The position numbers and the translations under genes are program-made. This document shows, one piece after another, positions 48,551 through 61,851 of a stretch of 64,000 bases of DNA. Source of the DNA: Zeugodacus cucurbitae (Eukaryota; Arthropoda; Insecta; Diptera; Tephritidae); the NCBI RefSeq assembly GCF_028554725.1, contig NC_071668.1, forward strand, positions 2,232,001 to 2,296,000. The letters run 5' to 3'. How positions within the stretch are numbered: position 1 is the stretch's first letter; each line of letters opens with the position of its first letter. The notes under the pieces are model-generated. The model saw nothing but the letters and a program-made list of their open reading frames with translations. It ran no database searches and had not been told where the DNA came from.

Positions 48551-49005
48551 GTGTTCAAAAACTAACGGGAATTTTCATTTCTTGAAAAAAAAAAATGTAT
48601 AATAGCAAGCACTCTCCCAATCGTCGCAACACTTCTCAAACACGATTTTTGGGATATCCTGTGGCTCTTTCAGCGATTTCTCGTCTTCTCGTAAAACTGC
48701 GGCCCTTTAAGATTCTCTTTATTTTTGGAAATAGGAAAAAAGGTCACACGGAGTCATGTCTGGCGAATGTGGAAGCTGGGACATCGTTACAGTATTGGTT
48801 TTGGCCAAGAATTCACGAACAAGCAACGAAGTGTGAGCTTTAAACAAACGCAAACCTTTGCGGATTTGCAGACAAAGTAAGCAATGAATACAGCTCAACA
48901 TTTTATCATAATTTAGGGTCCTATATATCGACATGTTAAAAATAAATTGAGCATTGGACTCTCAAAATTAGAAAAATTTAAAAATTCCCGTTATTTTTTG
49001 AACAT
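48551..49005 (-). mobile_element. Mariner (DD34D-type) deletion derivative
   Basis: Ends GTGTTCAAAAACTAACGGGA and (inverted) ATGTTCAAAAAATAACGGGA form imperfect terminal inverted repeats at 48551-48570 and 48986-49005. Between them a minus-strand piece of transposase survives (LVREFLAKTNTVTMSQLPHS then PDMTPCDLF), the region around the third catalytic Asp of mariners. The rest is deleted and the frame is broken. Confidence 0.7.
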
Positions 49006-52000
49006 ACTTAGTATCCAGTCTGAGATCAGAAAATTGTTTAAAAATTTTCTAAGTCAGATATTTCTATATGTTCTTGAAAAATTCATGAGAATTTCCAAGC
49101 AAATTCGGATAACCGCAGCCAATATCCCTCGAAACAGAAAAGGGATATTGATAAAACCATAAACAGTTCTAAATTGCTTAGAAAACTTCCAAAGTAAGAT
49201 ATTCCTGTTGTTAAGAGGCCTTGAAACCACAAGAGGATTTTCTTTGGTCCTTCGAATACGGTTCATGAGATAAAGCCATAAACAGTTCCAATGATGAAGG
49301 AACTTTTCGATAACAAATTGTTGAAAAAAATAAAATTCCTAGACGAAACTGAACTGCATGAATAGCTTAATATTTTGAAACAACCAACAACAAAAAACAA
49401 CAACCTTAATTAAATATTTTAATGATTTGTGGCAACGGTTGGTTGTGATTTACGAATGATGTTAAGCGGAGAACAAAAGTGTCGTCAACTAAACTAGGCA
49501 GCCTTTCACACTGTCACGCACACACCCAGGCGAGCTGAGACGGTTTATAGTTGTTCTTGCCGTAGCAGCTTGAAAACTAAATCCAAATGCCAACTTGTGA
49601 TAAGAATTTTGCACAGTCTTCTTAACACCTTGCTGTTTTTGTTTTTGCTTTTTTTTCGTGCGGACAATCTTTTGTTTTATGTCTTGAATTTCGTTCGTTT
49701 GCCATACGCAGAGACACTGCACACACACAACTGTACTTGGCATATACCGTTATGTATAAATATATGAAATATGTATATAGTTGTGTGTGTGTATGTGTGA
49801 AGCTGTTAAGTCAAGCCTTTCGTCTAAGGAGACATTTCATTAGCTGCCGAGTTCTACGTTCTTCGGATGCCTGACTGCCAACGGGGATATACCTGTTTGT
49901 GCTGCTAAGCTGCCAAATGGCATTTGAACGCCTGACTGGCATGGCATGAAAGGTGCAACCGATGTCAAATGGCAAGCCGGCTGACACTTGATGGACGCAA
50001 TTGTCTTTAGTGTTCGGTGCACAATACAAAATAGGATTTCATTTTGTTGACTGAATAGCTTCATTGCAAATATTTTGTTTACGCCCAGTCGCAGGCGCTC
50101 GGTATGCATAGTTGAGTTGGATTTTGTGCTTAAATGCTGGATCGCATTGCATTTTTGCATATTTACGAAAAATATTTACGCAAAATGGAATTATGAGTGG
50201 GTGCCAAGATCAACAAACGGCTTTATTTACGCAAGGGACACACTCGCATAAATATTCTGAAAAGAAACAAAATACTGCAGTCTATTCGAGGCTGTGTGTT
50301 GCATACCAAATTGGATTAAAGTAAAGGTTAATGCACTCAATTAGTAAACAATGGCAGAGTCAAAGACACTCTTTAATTCATATGCAGATTTGTGTTTGTT
50401 TACTGAAAATCTAATCCTGGTGTGTAAGAGCACATTTTGGAGTAAAAATTTCGAATTCTCCGAAAGCAGAGTGCAATTCACTTATAAAATCTCAAGTATT
50501 TGTTGGGTAATACAGAGTTTCAAAATGGGTTGAGTTGTTGTTCTTACAAAAAAAAAAAAATATTTTTTTCCATTATAGCTTTCATTTTTATCAAAATTTC
50601 ATGATGAAGTTGAGTTGTGGAGATTTCTATTTGGTTGGTCTTGACCTGCTTACTCAACTCAACCCTTTCTACTTTGTTCGGAGAACCACAACTTTGATGG
50701 ACTAAGCTTAAAGTGCAGAGAAAGCAGCTTAAGCTGTATAAAATTTGTGCGTGTAGAATATAGAAATCTTAAAATCCGCTTCTTCCAAGTTGCATGCATT
50801 TGCAGCGCCATTTCCCAAGTGCTACGCCTAGCAAAGCGCATACTAAGGATAACCGTAACTATTGAAATTGTGTTTTAGGGAAATTTTGTGGAAATGCAAC
50901 TCGTTTCTGTTTCCCCAGCTTGTAATTATGTGACATGCGCAGTTCGAAATGAATTTTGTATTTTATGCGGGGAAATGAACTCTTCTCCAGCAAAATTCAC
51001 TTTATATGCTGCTTGGTTTGGCAACATGTTGATAATATTCGGTAGAGAAAATTATGCATATGAATGGAAACCGTTACCTTTTATTATAAAAACCGATTTG
51101 ATTTTGACTGTCATTTGATTTGGTAAATTGCTCATAAAGCTCATAGTTTTATAATATTTTTATTAAAACTCTAAGGATTCATTTTATTCAAAGGACAATA
51201 CTTTTTATTATCTCGTTGTCTGAGTACACTCATTTTTGTAATAATCTCTTAAGGAATCTGAAAAATCAAGTTTAAAAACTGTTAAATATGCAAAAACAGT
51301 TTGACTTTAAGTTATGAATTAACCATTGCTCCACTGTTAGCTACCTATAAAATATGAAAATTATGTTAGTAGACCGATGACATGCAGAGGGCACAAAGAT
51401 TCTTTAAAACCATGACAATATACTAGTATTATTATCAAGAGCATTAAGGGATATTTTAATGGTAGCGAACTAGGAAATGGCTACTTCAAGCATGCATGAC
51501 CTCTTGAGAGCTTTTTATTTGGGTAGCAGGTTCAGAGCTCACTCATATAAAAAGCTTTGGTTGGAATGGTGTGTATCCATGAATATGATTTACTGCGAAA
51601 GAAGCTTTTAACAAAGACATGAACTCTGCGGAGATTTTTAAATATAGTTTATCATTTATATACATTTCTACGAATTCTACACATTTTCTAAATTATTCAT
51701 TAAACTTTTCAGGCTAAAAATTGAGTTGTAAGCACAAGTAGTGCTTTAAATAAAGCTCTATTGAAAAGCTTTAGTGCTTTTTAAAACTTATTCAAGCTTT
51801 CCAAGCAGATAGCGCTTTAAGCACTTTTATAATCACAATAAAAAGCTTTGGAAGCTTGGAAATAGCGCTTTAAGCTAAATATATCCGAAAGCTTATTTGC
51901 ATACATTTATGTTTCAATTCCGTTATGCGCTTTTGCTAAACCAAGCTATTCAGCACTAGTGGGCGCGGTTAAATCTGCTAAATTTTAAAAGTCATTTGCA

Positions 52001-55000
52001 TTTTATGGATTTTTCTATTCGTAGAAATAAAATTTGATTATTTCGTTTATGAGTTAACGTGTTGGCCGTCTCCCAAACGTAGTAAATAAAGTATTTTGAT
52101 AATTGCTTTTGTGCTACTTAATTCGTATGCATCCCATTCCCCTAGAAAAGAGTATTAAAGTCATTAATGTCTGTTCGGCGGCCAACAATACTCAGACGGT
52201 AACATTATTGCCGCACAAAAAAAATGATGAATGTAATTTGGCATTCGATGAATTGATGAGGAAGACTTTTAGTTCTGTTAGAAGTTTGGAACTTCAGTGC
52301 TTTGGATTGCTATGGTATTGAAGGCTGATTCAGGATCTTTTTTCAAATTTTATTTTCATTGATAGCATGTATTGATAATTAAACATTTTTCCACATTTTA
52401 TAATATAACACCTTACAAGCCATCTGATCTGACATACAATTCATAGCATCACAAGCAAAAATATTTTGTAACTTTTTGATAACTGTTTTTAAGAACATGA
52501 TGAAAAGTATTTTATTATTTTATTATTATTATTTTATTCCTTTTGTTCTTTGACGTTCGAACCTAAAGAGAACTGAAACCGGTTTTCGCAGAATTGTCAT
52601 GCCTTATCAGTGCTCAACATAACGGCATTTATATTGAATTTTTATTTTCCAATTTTTCTAACATTATCATCTCCATTCCACTTGTTCGCAAATTCAACTT
52701 TAATGAATTACATAGTACAATAGCCCCTCTCATTCTACTAAAGAAAGAAGCATCAACTTAAGAGAAAAACAACAGATGTTTTGAAGGTCAACGTTGACTT
52801 AGAGCGAAGCGAAGTAGAAGCCATAAAAAGTATATTTTAAAGAGAAAATGAAAATATTAGAAATTAAGAAATTTTTACCAAAGAGCATTCTTATAAATTC
52901 CTCGAGAATCGATGTAAAAGCAACAATTAGCTATCTGTTTATTCTCATTGCGCGATATTAAAGAAATCTACTTAAGAGAAAGAAACGCGAATGCGGATAA
53001 ATTCACCGTTAATGTGACACTTATTGCTGCCGCTGCTACCAAATGTCCGTCTGTCTCTTTGTGCAACTTGTATAAGCCGTTCGTTGTTGTTGTTGTCTGT
53101 TTGGCTCGTTCTGGTCGACATAACTGTCTAGGCATCTGTCTGTCGTCTGGTCGGCGTGGTTTGCGGGTATTTCGAATAAAGAATTCGATGACTGCGACAT
53201 GCAAAGTGGAAACTCTGCATAAGTGGACCATTCGTTTGGCTGTATGCGCTTGTGTTCGTGTCATTTTCATGTTAATGATGTTGTTGTTTATTTGCTTACG
53301 AAGATTAAGCAGAAATTTAATTAAATATTGTATCGAGATAAAAGTGAATGCAAATCACTTAATAAATTATAAAGAGAAAATTAAATTTTTAACACCAAAC
53401 ACTGAAATCGCCTTTGATCTGTCATTAAAACGGTTGATTTAACAGAGTGAAGACGAAAATTAAATTTTATGTTTATAAAGGAGGATTATTTGACTGAATT
53501 AAAATCTTAAGGAAACTCATTAAGAATGATAGGTAGTAATAGGATTATGTATATATATATTTTTTTTTCCCCTAAAATTCCTAAAATTTAAAGTATTTAA
53601 GAATTCTACAACCCATGGACCCAGCGATCTGTACCCCTTGACTTGGAACATCTTTTCAAGAGATAGTACTTTTCTAATTAGACTATCGAAGGTCCCCAAG
53701 CGTCCCTCTCAAGTCTTAATGGCTTTTATTATGCTCTGGTATCATCACCTCGCTTGTAGGAAACATTACATCAATCCTTTATATCTGACGTGCCTGCATG
53801 CCCTCATATATATAACGCAATATTGCCACTGACGCCTGGCGCTAAGCGGTGGCGTTGACATGATTTGGCTTGAAATTGATGTTGTTCGACAAATTTGTGA
53901 AAATTCATCATCCCCACTATGAGCGATCATCTGCAAAAACAACAAATATGTTTACAGCTGTGTCGCGCACACTTGCTTTTGTTGTAGTGTTTGGAGCATA
54001 ACACACTTACCCTTTGCGGCGATTAAAAGTCACTCAGAAATGATGAAAGCGAATGACTTTGAGTGATTTCCATTTTTTCACAAGCGTCTTCGGCACTTTT
54101 TCTACAATTTCATTGCTGCCTTCGCCTTTTACTTAAACCCGCTCTCTTAATATGTAGATACATTATGCTGGCTGTTAGCGCTGGGGTGTTGAATAAGCTG
54201 CGCCAACCTCTTTTGCCTCCGTTGAGGATTGGCAGTGCGGCTGAAAATAGGCGCTGGCAGTCGGCAGTGGGTGTGACTTCATTCAGGGCATTTGAAATTG
54301 ATTGATAATGTTTTGCCTTTGACACGCTGCCTCGCCGATGCGCTTGTGCTTACTTAACCGCTTGTTGTTCTCGTTGTAGCTCCTGCAGTGATTCGCCTTT
54401 TTGCCAGATTGGAGCAAGCAAAAGCAGCAGCAGCAGTAGAGGATCAAAGCGGCGCGTGCAAAGGCAGCAGCAGGCAATGAAATTAAATTTTTAAAACTTG
54501 GCGAATGAAGGAAGTGAGCTGGGCGGGAGAGTGGAAGTGTGTGTGTGCGTTGCGGAACAGCAGGTGTACCGGAAATTAAAGCTTTCGTGTAAGGTCCGTG
54601 GGATTGATGAATTGCGAATTTGCGTTAACTTGCGGTTGCAGCGTTGAAGTAGCAAAGCAGGCGAAAAGTGGTTAACGCGGAAGTCAAAAGTTGTTTTTTT
54701 TCTGCAGCTAAAGCGAGTCGCTCTACTTTGAAAGTGTGTAGGTGTGGTATATGCTAAGTTGAGTTGTCGCTGTCATTAAAGTAATTTGATGAATCTGCAG
54801 GAGAAAAGAGAATGCTGAAAGGTGACTTATTTGAATGAACTTTGATAAAGTTTTTTTTTCAGAGATTGCCAAGCCTAGACAGAGCCAGTATCGTAGTCTG
54901 ATTATTATTCTAGAAAAATGTGCAAGTATTGCTGATTGCGGCGATCGGTGACAACGATAGGCAGATGGAGGGGCAACGGAAAGGATAAATGGTCAAGAAG

Positions 55001-55030
55001 TATAAGTAAGCTCCTGATAGGTTATGCTAT
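49006..55030. other. Gene-poor stretch, no gene recognised
   Basis: No coding exon can be supported. Around 51,725-51,910 the words AGCTTT/AAAGCT and the 14-mer ATAGCGCTTTAAGC (twice) are unusually dense. The open frame at 52,948-53,442 lacks recognisable domains. Confidence 0.35.
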
Positions 55031-55053
55031 GTTAGGTTAGGTTAGGTTAGGTT
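55031..55053. repeat. Short TTAGG array
   Basis: GTTAG occurs four times head to tail followed by GTT, that is four perfect TTAGG units, the ancestral insect telomere repeat. Confidence 0.85.
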
Positions 55054-57596
55054 CAAAGGCTGACCGTTTCGATAGGTGCCGCGATGGATCCCATTTGACA
55101 GCTAAAGATATATTATAATGCCAAAAGACTGCAGAGTGTGGATGACAAAAAAGACCTTTATGTATCACCGAAGTGCCTTGAGCCTATCACAAATTTTATG
55201 AGGCGGCTAATGTCCTTTTCGAAAGTTTCCTTGGTACGTCATAGATATAGCTACATATATAGAGATGTTTCAACCTCTGTGAAATAACTCAGCTCGCTTT
55301 CCTCCATACGGCAGAGCCATGGTAGAAGAGTACTACTTCGGAGAGACTGCCTAGCTGTTATAAGAACTACCTCTGTCATACAAATAGTTTGGCGGCTTAA
55401 ACTACAGTGGTTCTAAAACCTTTTCGGTCGATGGTTGATATTTAAAGCAAATCAAATTTAAAAAATACAAAAAAAATATATTTTATGTTTATTTGGATTT
55501 CGAAAATTCATCTCCGCTTTGATTTGATAAGAAAAACCAAAGCGCAAATATAATAGAAAACATAAAGAAATCTTCTACAATTCCAGTCACGTCTTCTACG
55601 CTTTCCAAAATGTAAATTGTTGTGCTCATGTCAAAGGGTTGTCGCGCTGTGAGTTGAACTGTAAACTGTTTGTGAAATAAATATTCAGATTCATAGTGCG
55701 AACAAGTGCGTAAATTGTCTTAGCGTTAAATCACATTTTCTGCACTTTTTCTCTCCACATATGTCAACATTTTGGTATGTAATTTTGATAGGTATATGCT
55801 ACGGTAATAAATTCAAATGCGTCGCACGTATTCCCACAGCGTTTACCCGCCACTTAAGTATGCGAAGATATATGCAGATACGTCCACCTCTTACCATACG
55901 CATGCCTGCGCTGCAGTCATGTGACCGATTTTCCACTCTCGCAAATTAACACACACTCCCACTCGCCGCGCGAGCGCCTGCTGCACCTGTGCGTGCTACT
56001 TACAGCATAAACTAATTGGCAGCGAAATCAATGTGGTCTTAATATCCTACTAAATACCGCAAGCAAAGATAAAAATGTAAATGCAAAAGGAAGAGAGAAA
56101 GAGAGTGAAAGGAAATTCGGTACCGTACTTCCTGCCGCCGCAGCGAGATCCACCCGCCACGCCGTCTGCGTGCTCCGGCTCATCTGGCGAAATTAATTCA
56201 TTTATTCTGTTTTTATGCATCACTCCTTCTTAATATCAATTCATACTTATGCATAATTTATAAGCAGCCGCAGAAGCGCAGACAAACAATTATGAGAACG
56301 CGCATCGACACACGCACACGCATGCTTGAGATCACAGTGTAGACAGCGCGTCATGCAAAGCGTCTTCCTCTCAATTACGTTATTACATAACCAAGCCCCG
56401 CGCCGCGTCATGTCAACGCAGGATAACAGCAGCAAGCTCAACAGCGCCAAAGGCGGCCAGACCAGGCTCGGCCAGCCAAGTTGACTGCCAACCAATTTTT
56501 CCTGATAATTTTCTTCTTTTTTTTGCAAAATTATATTAAGTAATTTGCTGCCGAGTTCAACCAAAGTGGTCGGAAACGCTTTATAAAATATCCTTTATGC
56601 ATTGCTGGAAGGACTTCTACCTATCACTCAAGTGTATGGCTGCGCATATGTGAGTGTGTGCCTGTGTGTGTCCAGGGCAATTTAAGTCCAGCTGCAAGAT
56701 GAAACCGAGCTATTTACTTTAAACGCCTGTGTGTATACTTCTACTTCTGTGTGTGTACACGCACAACCAACCAGATGTGAAAATTTACATAAGCCACAGA
56801 GCGTAAGTGACTGCCGCTGTACGTGTGTGGGTGTATGTGTGCTGGCTATTAGTTGTTGTTTGGTCTCGAAGGATGCATAATAATTAAATATAATTACTTA
56901 ATAACTAAATCAATAAATTCTTGCATGAAAATTTATGAGCCTTAAATATGCAGGCGCTCAAGTGTCTCTGCGTCTTCTCAGAAAAGGTTCATTCGTCTAT
57001 TCAAGCGAATTAATACGAAAATATATGCAAGACGCACAAACAAATACAACAACAAAATTTCTCAATAAATGTTGACTAAATTAATGCGCATTTTCCGGAG
57101 TTTGTTAAGGCATGTTGGTCAGTGCTATTCAAATTGTTGCTATTCGAGTATGGCTTGCACAGAATTTTGCTTAATTATTGTCGGTATTTGTGCTGAAAGT
57201 TTCATAGATATTTCTTTAAGTAACATTTAAATGTGCTAATCTAATAATTTAGTTGTTTAAATGATAGCCTTCATTGGCTTGTTTGCATACTTGCCGGCCA
57301 AACAAGTTCTTAATTAAAGCAAATTTGTTTAAATTAATTAATTGCGTACAAGTATTGCAATGTGGTAATAGTAACTGATACAGAACGAATATAGAATGTA
57401 GTATATAAGTTTAGTAAGGAGTATCGAGTTGATATATACATACATACAAATGCGGATATTACATAATTTAGACAACAGAGTTGAGCTTAGAGATCGATGG
57501 TTTTCGAATTAATTATTCAAATTAATTAATCTATAAAAAGTCGTAGCGCTTTGTTTTTCAGTGCTTTATATAGTTTTTTTGGTACGAATTGAATAT
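55054..57596. other. Non-coding stretch
   Basis: Nothing recognisable as a gene. The ~350 bases after the TTAGG run read like a degraded dispersed repeat, but I could not assign it. Confidence 0.3.
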
Positions 57597-58278
57597 TTAT
57601 ACCCTCAACAGGCTATATATATAAATGATCAGTATGTTGAACTGAGTCGATTTAGCCATGTCCGTCTGTCTGTCAGTATATATATGAACTAGTCCTTCAG
57701 TTTTTAAGATATCGTTTTGAAATTTTGCAGATGTTATTTTCTCTTCAAGAAGCTGCTCATTTGTCGGAACTGCCGATATCGGACCACTATATCATATAGC
57801 TGCCATACAAACTGAACGATCAGAATCAAGGGCTTGTATGGAAAACTTCCGCATTTTACTACATATCTTAACGAAATTTGGTGTGAGTTATTGCTCATAG
57901 AAATAATTTAATCTCCGAGAAAATTGTTCAGATCGGTTCACTATAGCATATAGCTGTCACACAAACTGATCGATCGGAATCAATGGCTTGTATGGAAAAT
58001 TTTCGCATATGACGTGGTATCTTCACGAAATTTGACATGGATTACTGCTTAAGGTGATAATATAATCTCCGACGAAATTGTTCAGATCGGTTAACTATAT
58101 AACCTTAATGTTTCTAGCAAACAACCCGGCTAAAAAGAATTAGTAAAATGGTTTCTTTTTTTACTTACTTTTTCTTACGTCTTTAGATTTGTTTAAATAC
58201 ATAGTTACTAAAAGAAATGCACCTGTGAAGGGTACATTAGCTTCGGTACAGCCGAAGTTAACGTTTTTTTCTTGTTTT
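57597..58278 (+). mobile_element. DINE-1/Helentron-like non-autonomous element
   Basis: It contains the hallmark GAGTCGATTTAGCCATGTCC followed by GTCTGTCTGTC and GAAATTTTGCAGATG, familiar from the INE-1/DINE-1 family of flies. It starts TTTATACCCT, shows repeats of the TATGGCAGCTATA type in inverted form, and ends with the hairpin CTTCGGTACAGCCGAAG and TTAACG followed by a T-run and CTTGTTTT. No coding capacity. A second, inverted copy lies at 60,721-61,236. Family name is by recall of the motif. Confidence 0.7.
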
Positions 58279-58548
58279 AAAATAAAATTAAATAAAGACC
58301 TTTTCACATTCTCAAATTTTATTGAACTATCTCAAGATGTTTGCTCAACTTTATAAGGAAGACTAAAGTATAAATTATAGACCGATTTAGTACATATTTG
58401 GGACATAGTTTCATAAAGATAATTCAGTTATTGTTAGAGGGGAAATGTATATCCTACGAAAGAAAAAAAACTGTCAGAAATCTGTAACCAGACCCAACCT
58501 CTATTGTAATAAATTCTTTAGTTATGCTTTAAAGCAGTTTAAACCTCT

Positions 58549-58891
58549 TATAGCCTTTTCGCACAGCCCAATTAATTTAATATATTAAGATTATTATTGA
58601 GAAACCAGTTTTTGCACTTTCGCACAGCCGACTACTGGATTAACGATCAGCTCTTATAGATTTTTATTTTTGCTGTTCATAAGAAGTTGGTAAGTTTCAT
58701 CAGCTGATTGCTATTTTCTCAATAATCACAACCAAATTTACTCGCAGAGCTGCATTCCATTTTCAACTCGATTTGTACTCGATTAAAAATTAATTGAGTA
58801 AAATAGGATTCTGTTGTATGGTAAATCATTCTAAATCAGCGCTTTAATCGAGCAACGTCCGGTTAATTAACCCCTATGCGAAAAGGCTATT
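58549..58891. mobile_element. MITE with ~18-bp terminal inverted repeats
   Basis: The left end TTATAGCCTTTTCGCA and the right end TGCGAAAAGGCTATTAAG are inverted copies. The 343-bp interior includes CATAAGAAGTTGGTAAGTTT and AGCGCTTTAATCGAGC, both of which recur in the same order at 60,425-61,326. No coding capacity. Confidence 0.7.
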
Positions 58892-58925
58892 AAGGGCTGT
58901 ATAAAGTCAAGGTAGCATACAAGAT

Positions 58926-59130
58926 GTGTTCAAAAAATAACGGGAATTTTCTTGTTTTTTTATTTTTTTTTTGTTTTTATTCATTCGTCTTCATTATGAT
59001 TGTTGCCTTCAAAGTACTACCCATTTAATGTTATGCATTTACTGCCAGCGCTTCTTTCAATCGTCGAAACACTTCTCTAACTCGACTTTTGGCATAGCCT
59101 TTGGCTCCCTCAGCGTTTGCTCTGTATGCT
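58926..59130. mobile_element. One-ended mariner relic
   Basis: It starts GTGTTCAAAAAATAACGGGA, the same terminus as the mariner at 48,551, and continues with a sequence similar to that copy's left part (ATCGTCGAAACACTTCTC here; ATCGTCGCAACACTTCTC there). No matching right terminus was found. Confidence 0.6.
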
Positions 59131-60424
59131 AAAACCGAGGCATATATACTCAGAGTGGAAAAAAGTAAATGCAAACAGATTAAACACACACAATCATGTC
59201 AATATTTATAACGACGGGCATTTGTATTAAAATTATTATTAGATTAGTATGAAGCGTAAGGCAGCACTAAAAAAAGTAATACAAGCGCCTCGGACCGACG
59301 GCGACCAATACTGTGCCTCGTCAGGTACAAACACATTTATTTTCTGGTTCATTGAACGTCAGCGTAACTGCCAACAACCATTCACTCGTGTGTGTGTGTG
59401 TTTGTTGCAACTTGTCAACGCCATTTCACTCAGCACTCGATTCGTTGCTTTATTGCTGTTGTTGTTGCTGTCATTGAGTAAAGGGATTTATGTGCATAAT
59501 TTATTGGTATCACGGGACATATTAAATTCTTTTTTCCACTCATACTTGTTTGTGTTTGTTGTTGTTGCTGTTGCTGTCGTAGTAAGTAGGCTCACCAGCG
59601 CACTTATTTACTACGACGCGAGTGCTCATTTATGTTTGGTTTACTGAGGCGTGTATTACAATATACCTTTGCATATATGCACATGGCGACACACACGCAC
59701 GCGTTGTTGCTGTGTTTACACGGTGTGTGTGTGTGTGCTGTACATAAATTCAATTTTATAAACGATTTTTATGGCATAATGGCTGTGGTCGGTCGGCTGT
59801 GCTGCCCTGCGCCTCGGCTGGCATAGCTCGCCACTTGAGTGTTTATACATACATATTTTATATGTTATTTGCAGTTGTTGTTGTTGTTGCTGCATTATTT
59901 GTCCCACTTTGTCAACATCGATTTATTTATATTGGCTATAGCCATTAATGCAATGCAAATATTGAGAAACCAACAGCAACATAATAAATATGCATAAAGA
60001 TTAAACCTGATTGCTTTTACTACTACTGTCAAGGTTGAGGGCCGGCAATCGCAAATGCATAATTATTGCTGTTGTTGTTTATTTGTTTGTTTACAAAATC
60101 CATGCATGTGCAAGTGTGTGTGTGTGTGTATTGCTAGAACAATGCAAAGTTGCTGTATAGTTTGTGGTGTGCGCCATGGCGTATGATGAACTTAATTGCG
60201 TTGAATTGATTGCGAGTTGGAGAGTGTGGCATAGAATATTAATCTCAAGGTCAATGGCTGTTTCAAACAAGGCTGGCAATGGACTTGTGTTGAAGATAAG
60301 CTGGTAATTTGCATTTAAAATTTCGCAAAAAATTGTAGGATTATAGAATCAATGATAACAGTTGAAATGGAACTGAACAACCAGCTCTGACGTCAATAAC
60401 TGCTAAAATAACCTAGTCTAGATT
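59131..60424. other. Non-coding stretch between repeats
   Basis: Rich in GT/TG and GTT runs. A 132-codon frame at 59,249-59,647 consists largely of low-complexity Leu/Val and is not credited. Confidence 0.4.
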
Positions 60425-61326
60425 GTCTAATAGCGTTTGTTGACAGCCAAGTTAATTGATAAATTAAAATTTTTATTGAGAAACGCTTTTTTGCCTTTTA
60501 TACTGCCGGCTACTCGTTACCTGATCAGCTGTTAAACATTTTTGTTTTTGCTGTGCATAAGAAGTTGGTAAGTTTCATCAGCTGATTAATATTTTTAGCA
60601 GCGACATCTATCGTAGCTTTCTTTGATCAAAAAATCCAGCCAATCGCAGACAAAGAACGTATATCGTACGTCTTTGTCGCAGAGTTGCATTTGATTTTCA
60701 AGTCGATTAAAATTCAATTAAAAACAAGAAAAAACGTTAATACCCTTCACAGGTGCATTTTTACCATATAAGCCATTGTTTCCGATCGTTCGGTTCGTAT
60801 GGCAGCTATATGCTATAGTGAACCGATCTAAACAATTTTTTCGGAGATTAAATTATTTCTATGAACAATAACTCACACCAAATTTCGTGAAGATATGTAG
60901 TAAAATGCGGAAGTTTTCCATACAAGCCCTTGATTCTGATCGTTCAGTTTGTATGGCAGCTATATGATATAGTGGTCCGATAACGGCAGTTCCGACAAAT
61001 GAGCAGCTTCTTGAAGAGAAAATAACATCTGCAAAATTTCAAAACGATATCTTAAAAACTGAAGGACTAATTCGTATATATACAGACAGACAAACGGACA
61101 TGGCTAAATCGACTCAGTTCAACATACTGATCATTTATATATATACTTTATAGGGCTGCCGACGCTTCCTTCTGGGGGTTACAAACTTCGTGACAAACTT
61201 AAGATACCCTGTTCAGGGTATAATAAAGGTCGATTTTATTTTGTATGATAAATCGATCTTAATAAGCGCTTTAATCGAGCAGAGGCCGGTTAATTGATCA
61301 ATTAGTTCCTGTCTAAAAGCGCTATA
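60425..61326. mobile_element. Second MITE copy, split by a DINE-1-like insertion
   Basis: The left part (60,425-60,720) and right part (61,237-61,326) align in order with the MITE at 58,549-58,891, sharing CATAAGAAGTTGGTAAGTTT and AGCGCTTTAATCGAGC. Degenerate ends ATAGCG and AAAAGCGCTATA remain. The 516-bp middle is the foreign element annotated separately. Confidence 0.65.
60721..61236 (-). mobile_element. Inverted DINE-1/Helentron-like element nested in the MITE
   Basis: On the minus strand it carries the same hallmarks as 57,597-58,278 (GAGTCGATTTAGCCATGTCC and the stretches around it) and ends AACGTTTTTTCTTGTTTTT. The terminal hairpin seen in the other copy is not found. Another feature at its far end is a self-complementary TACCCTGTTCAGGGTA. 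Confidence 0.7.
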
Positions 61327-61823
61327 ATGTATCAAATTTTATTTCTAAACAAAAAAAACGAGCGAAGTTGCAAAGTATTTTTTGGGGATTGTGGTGATTC
61401 GTGTTAGGGAAGATCAACTGTATACCAAAATAAGCATTCATTCAAGGGCACACACTTAATTGTTTTTGATATAGAGAAATATTATAAATGAAATTATAAA
61501 TTAAAAGCATTATACCACATATTCCTAGAGCTACTTAGGCACTTCCATTTATTAGTTAAATTGCCATTAGCTTTTAGAAAAACGAACAAAGCAAAGCGCT
61601 TTTTACTTACTGCAAGCGATATGGTTTCGGTGTCGATGATAATTACATTTTAAAATACTCAATTTAAGCTTGAATTCAATTACGATAATGAAATTGCTGC
61701 GCGACTCAAAAGACTAAATATTCATAATAGAATACATATACATATGTATTGTCACTAAGAGTTACAAGAAAGCAGGAGGAATGAGAGTGCGAGGAAAGAG
61801 AGCGAGCGTGCACACTTCTAATT

Positions 61824-61851
61824 ACGAAATCACATTTAAGTGTGATTTCGT
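61824..61851. other. Perfect 11-bp inverted repeat
   Basis: ACGAAATCACA (61824-61834), loop TTTAAG, then TGTGATTTCGT (61841-61851). A perfect 11-base hairpin, possibly a protein-binding palindrome or a relic of a transposon end. Confidence 0.7.

Noticed and set aside
52948..53442. 164-codon plus-strand frame
   Set aside because: No recognisable domain; the overlapping minus strand is also open over 100 codons.
59249..59647. 132-codon plus-strand frame
   Set aside because: Mostly low-complexity Leu/Val from GTT repeats.
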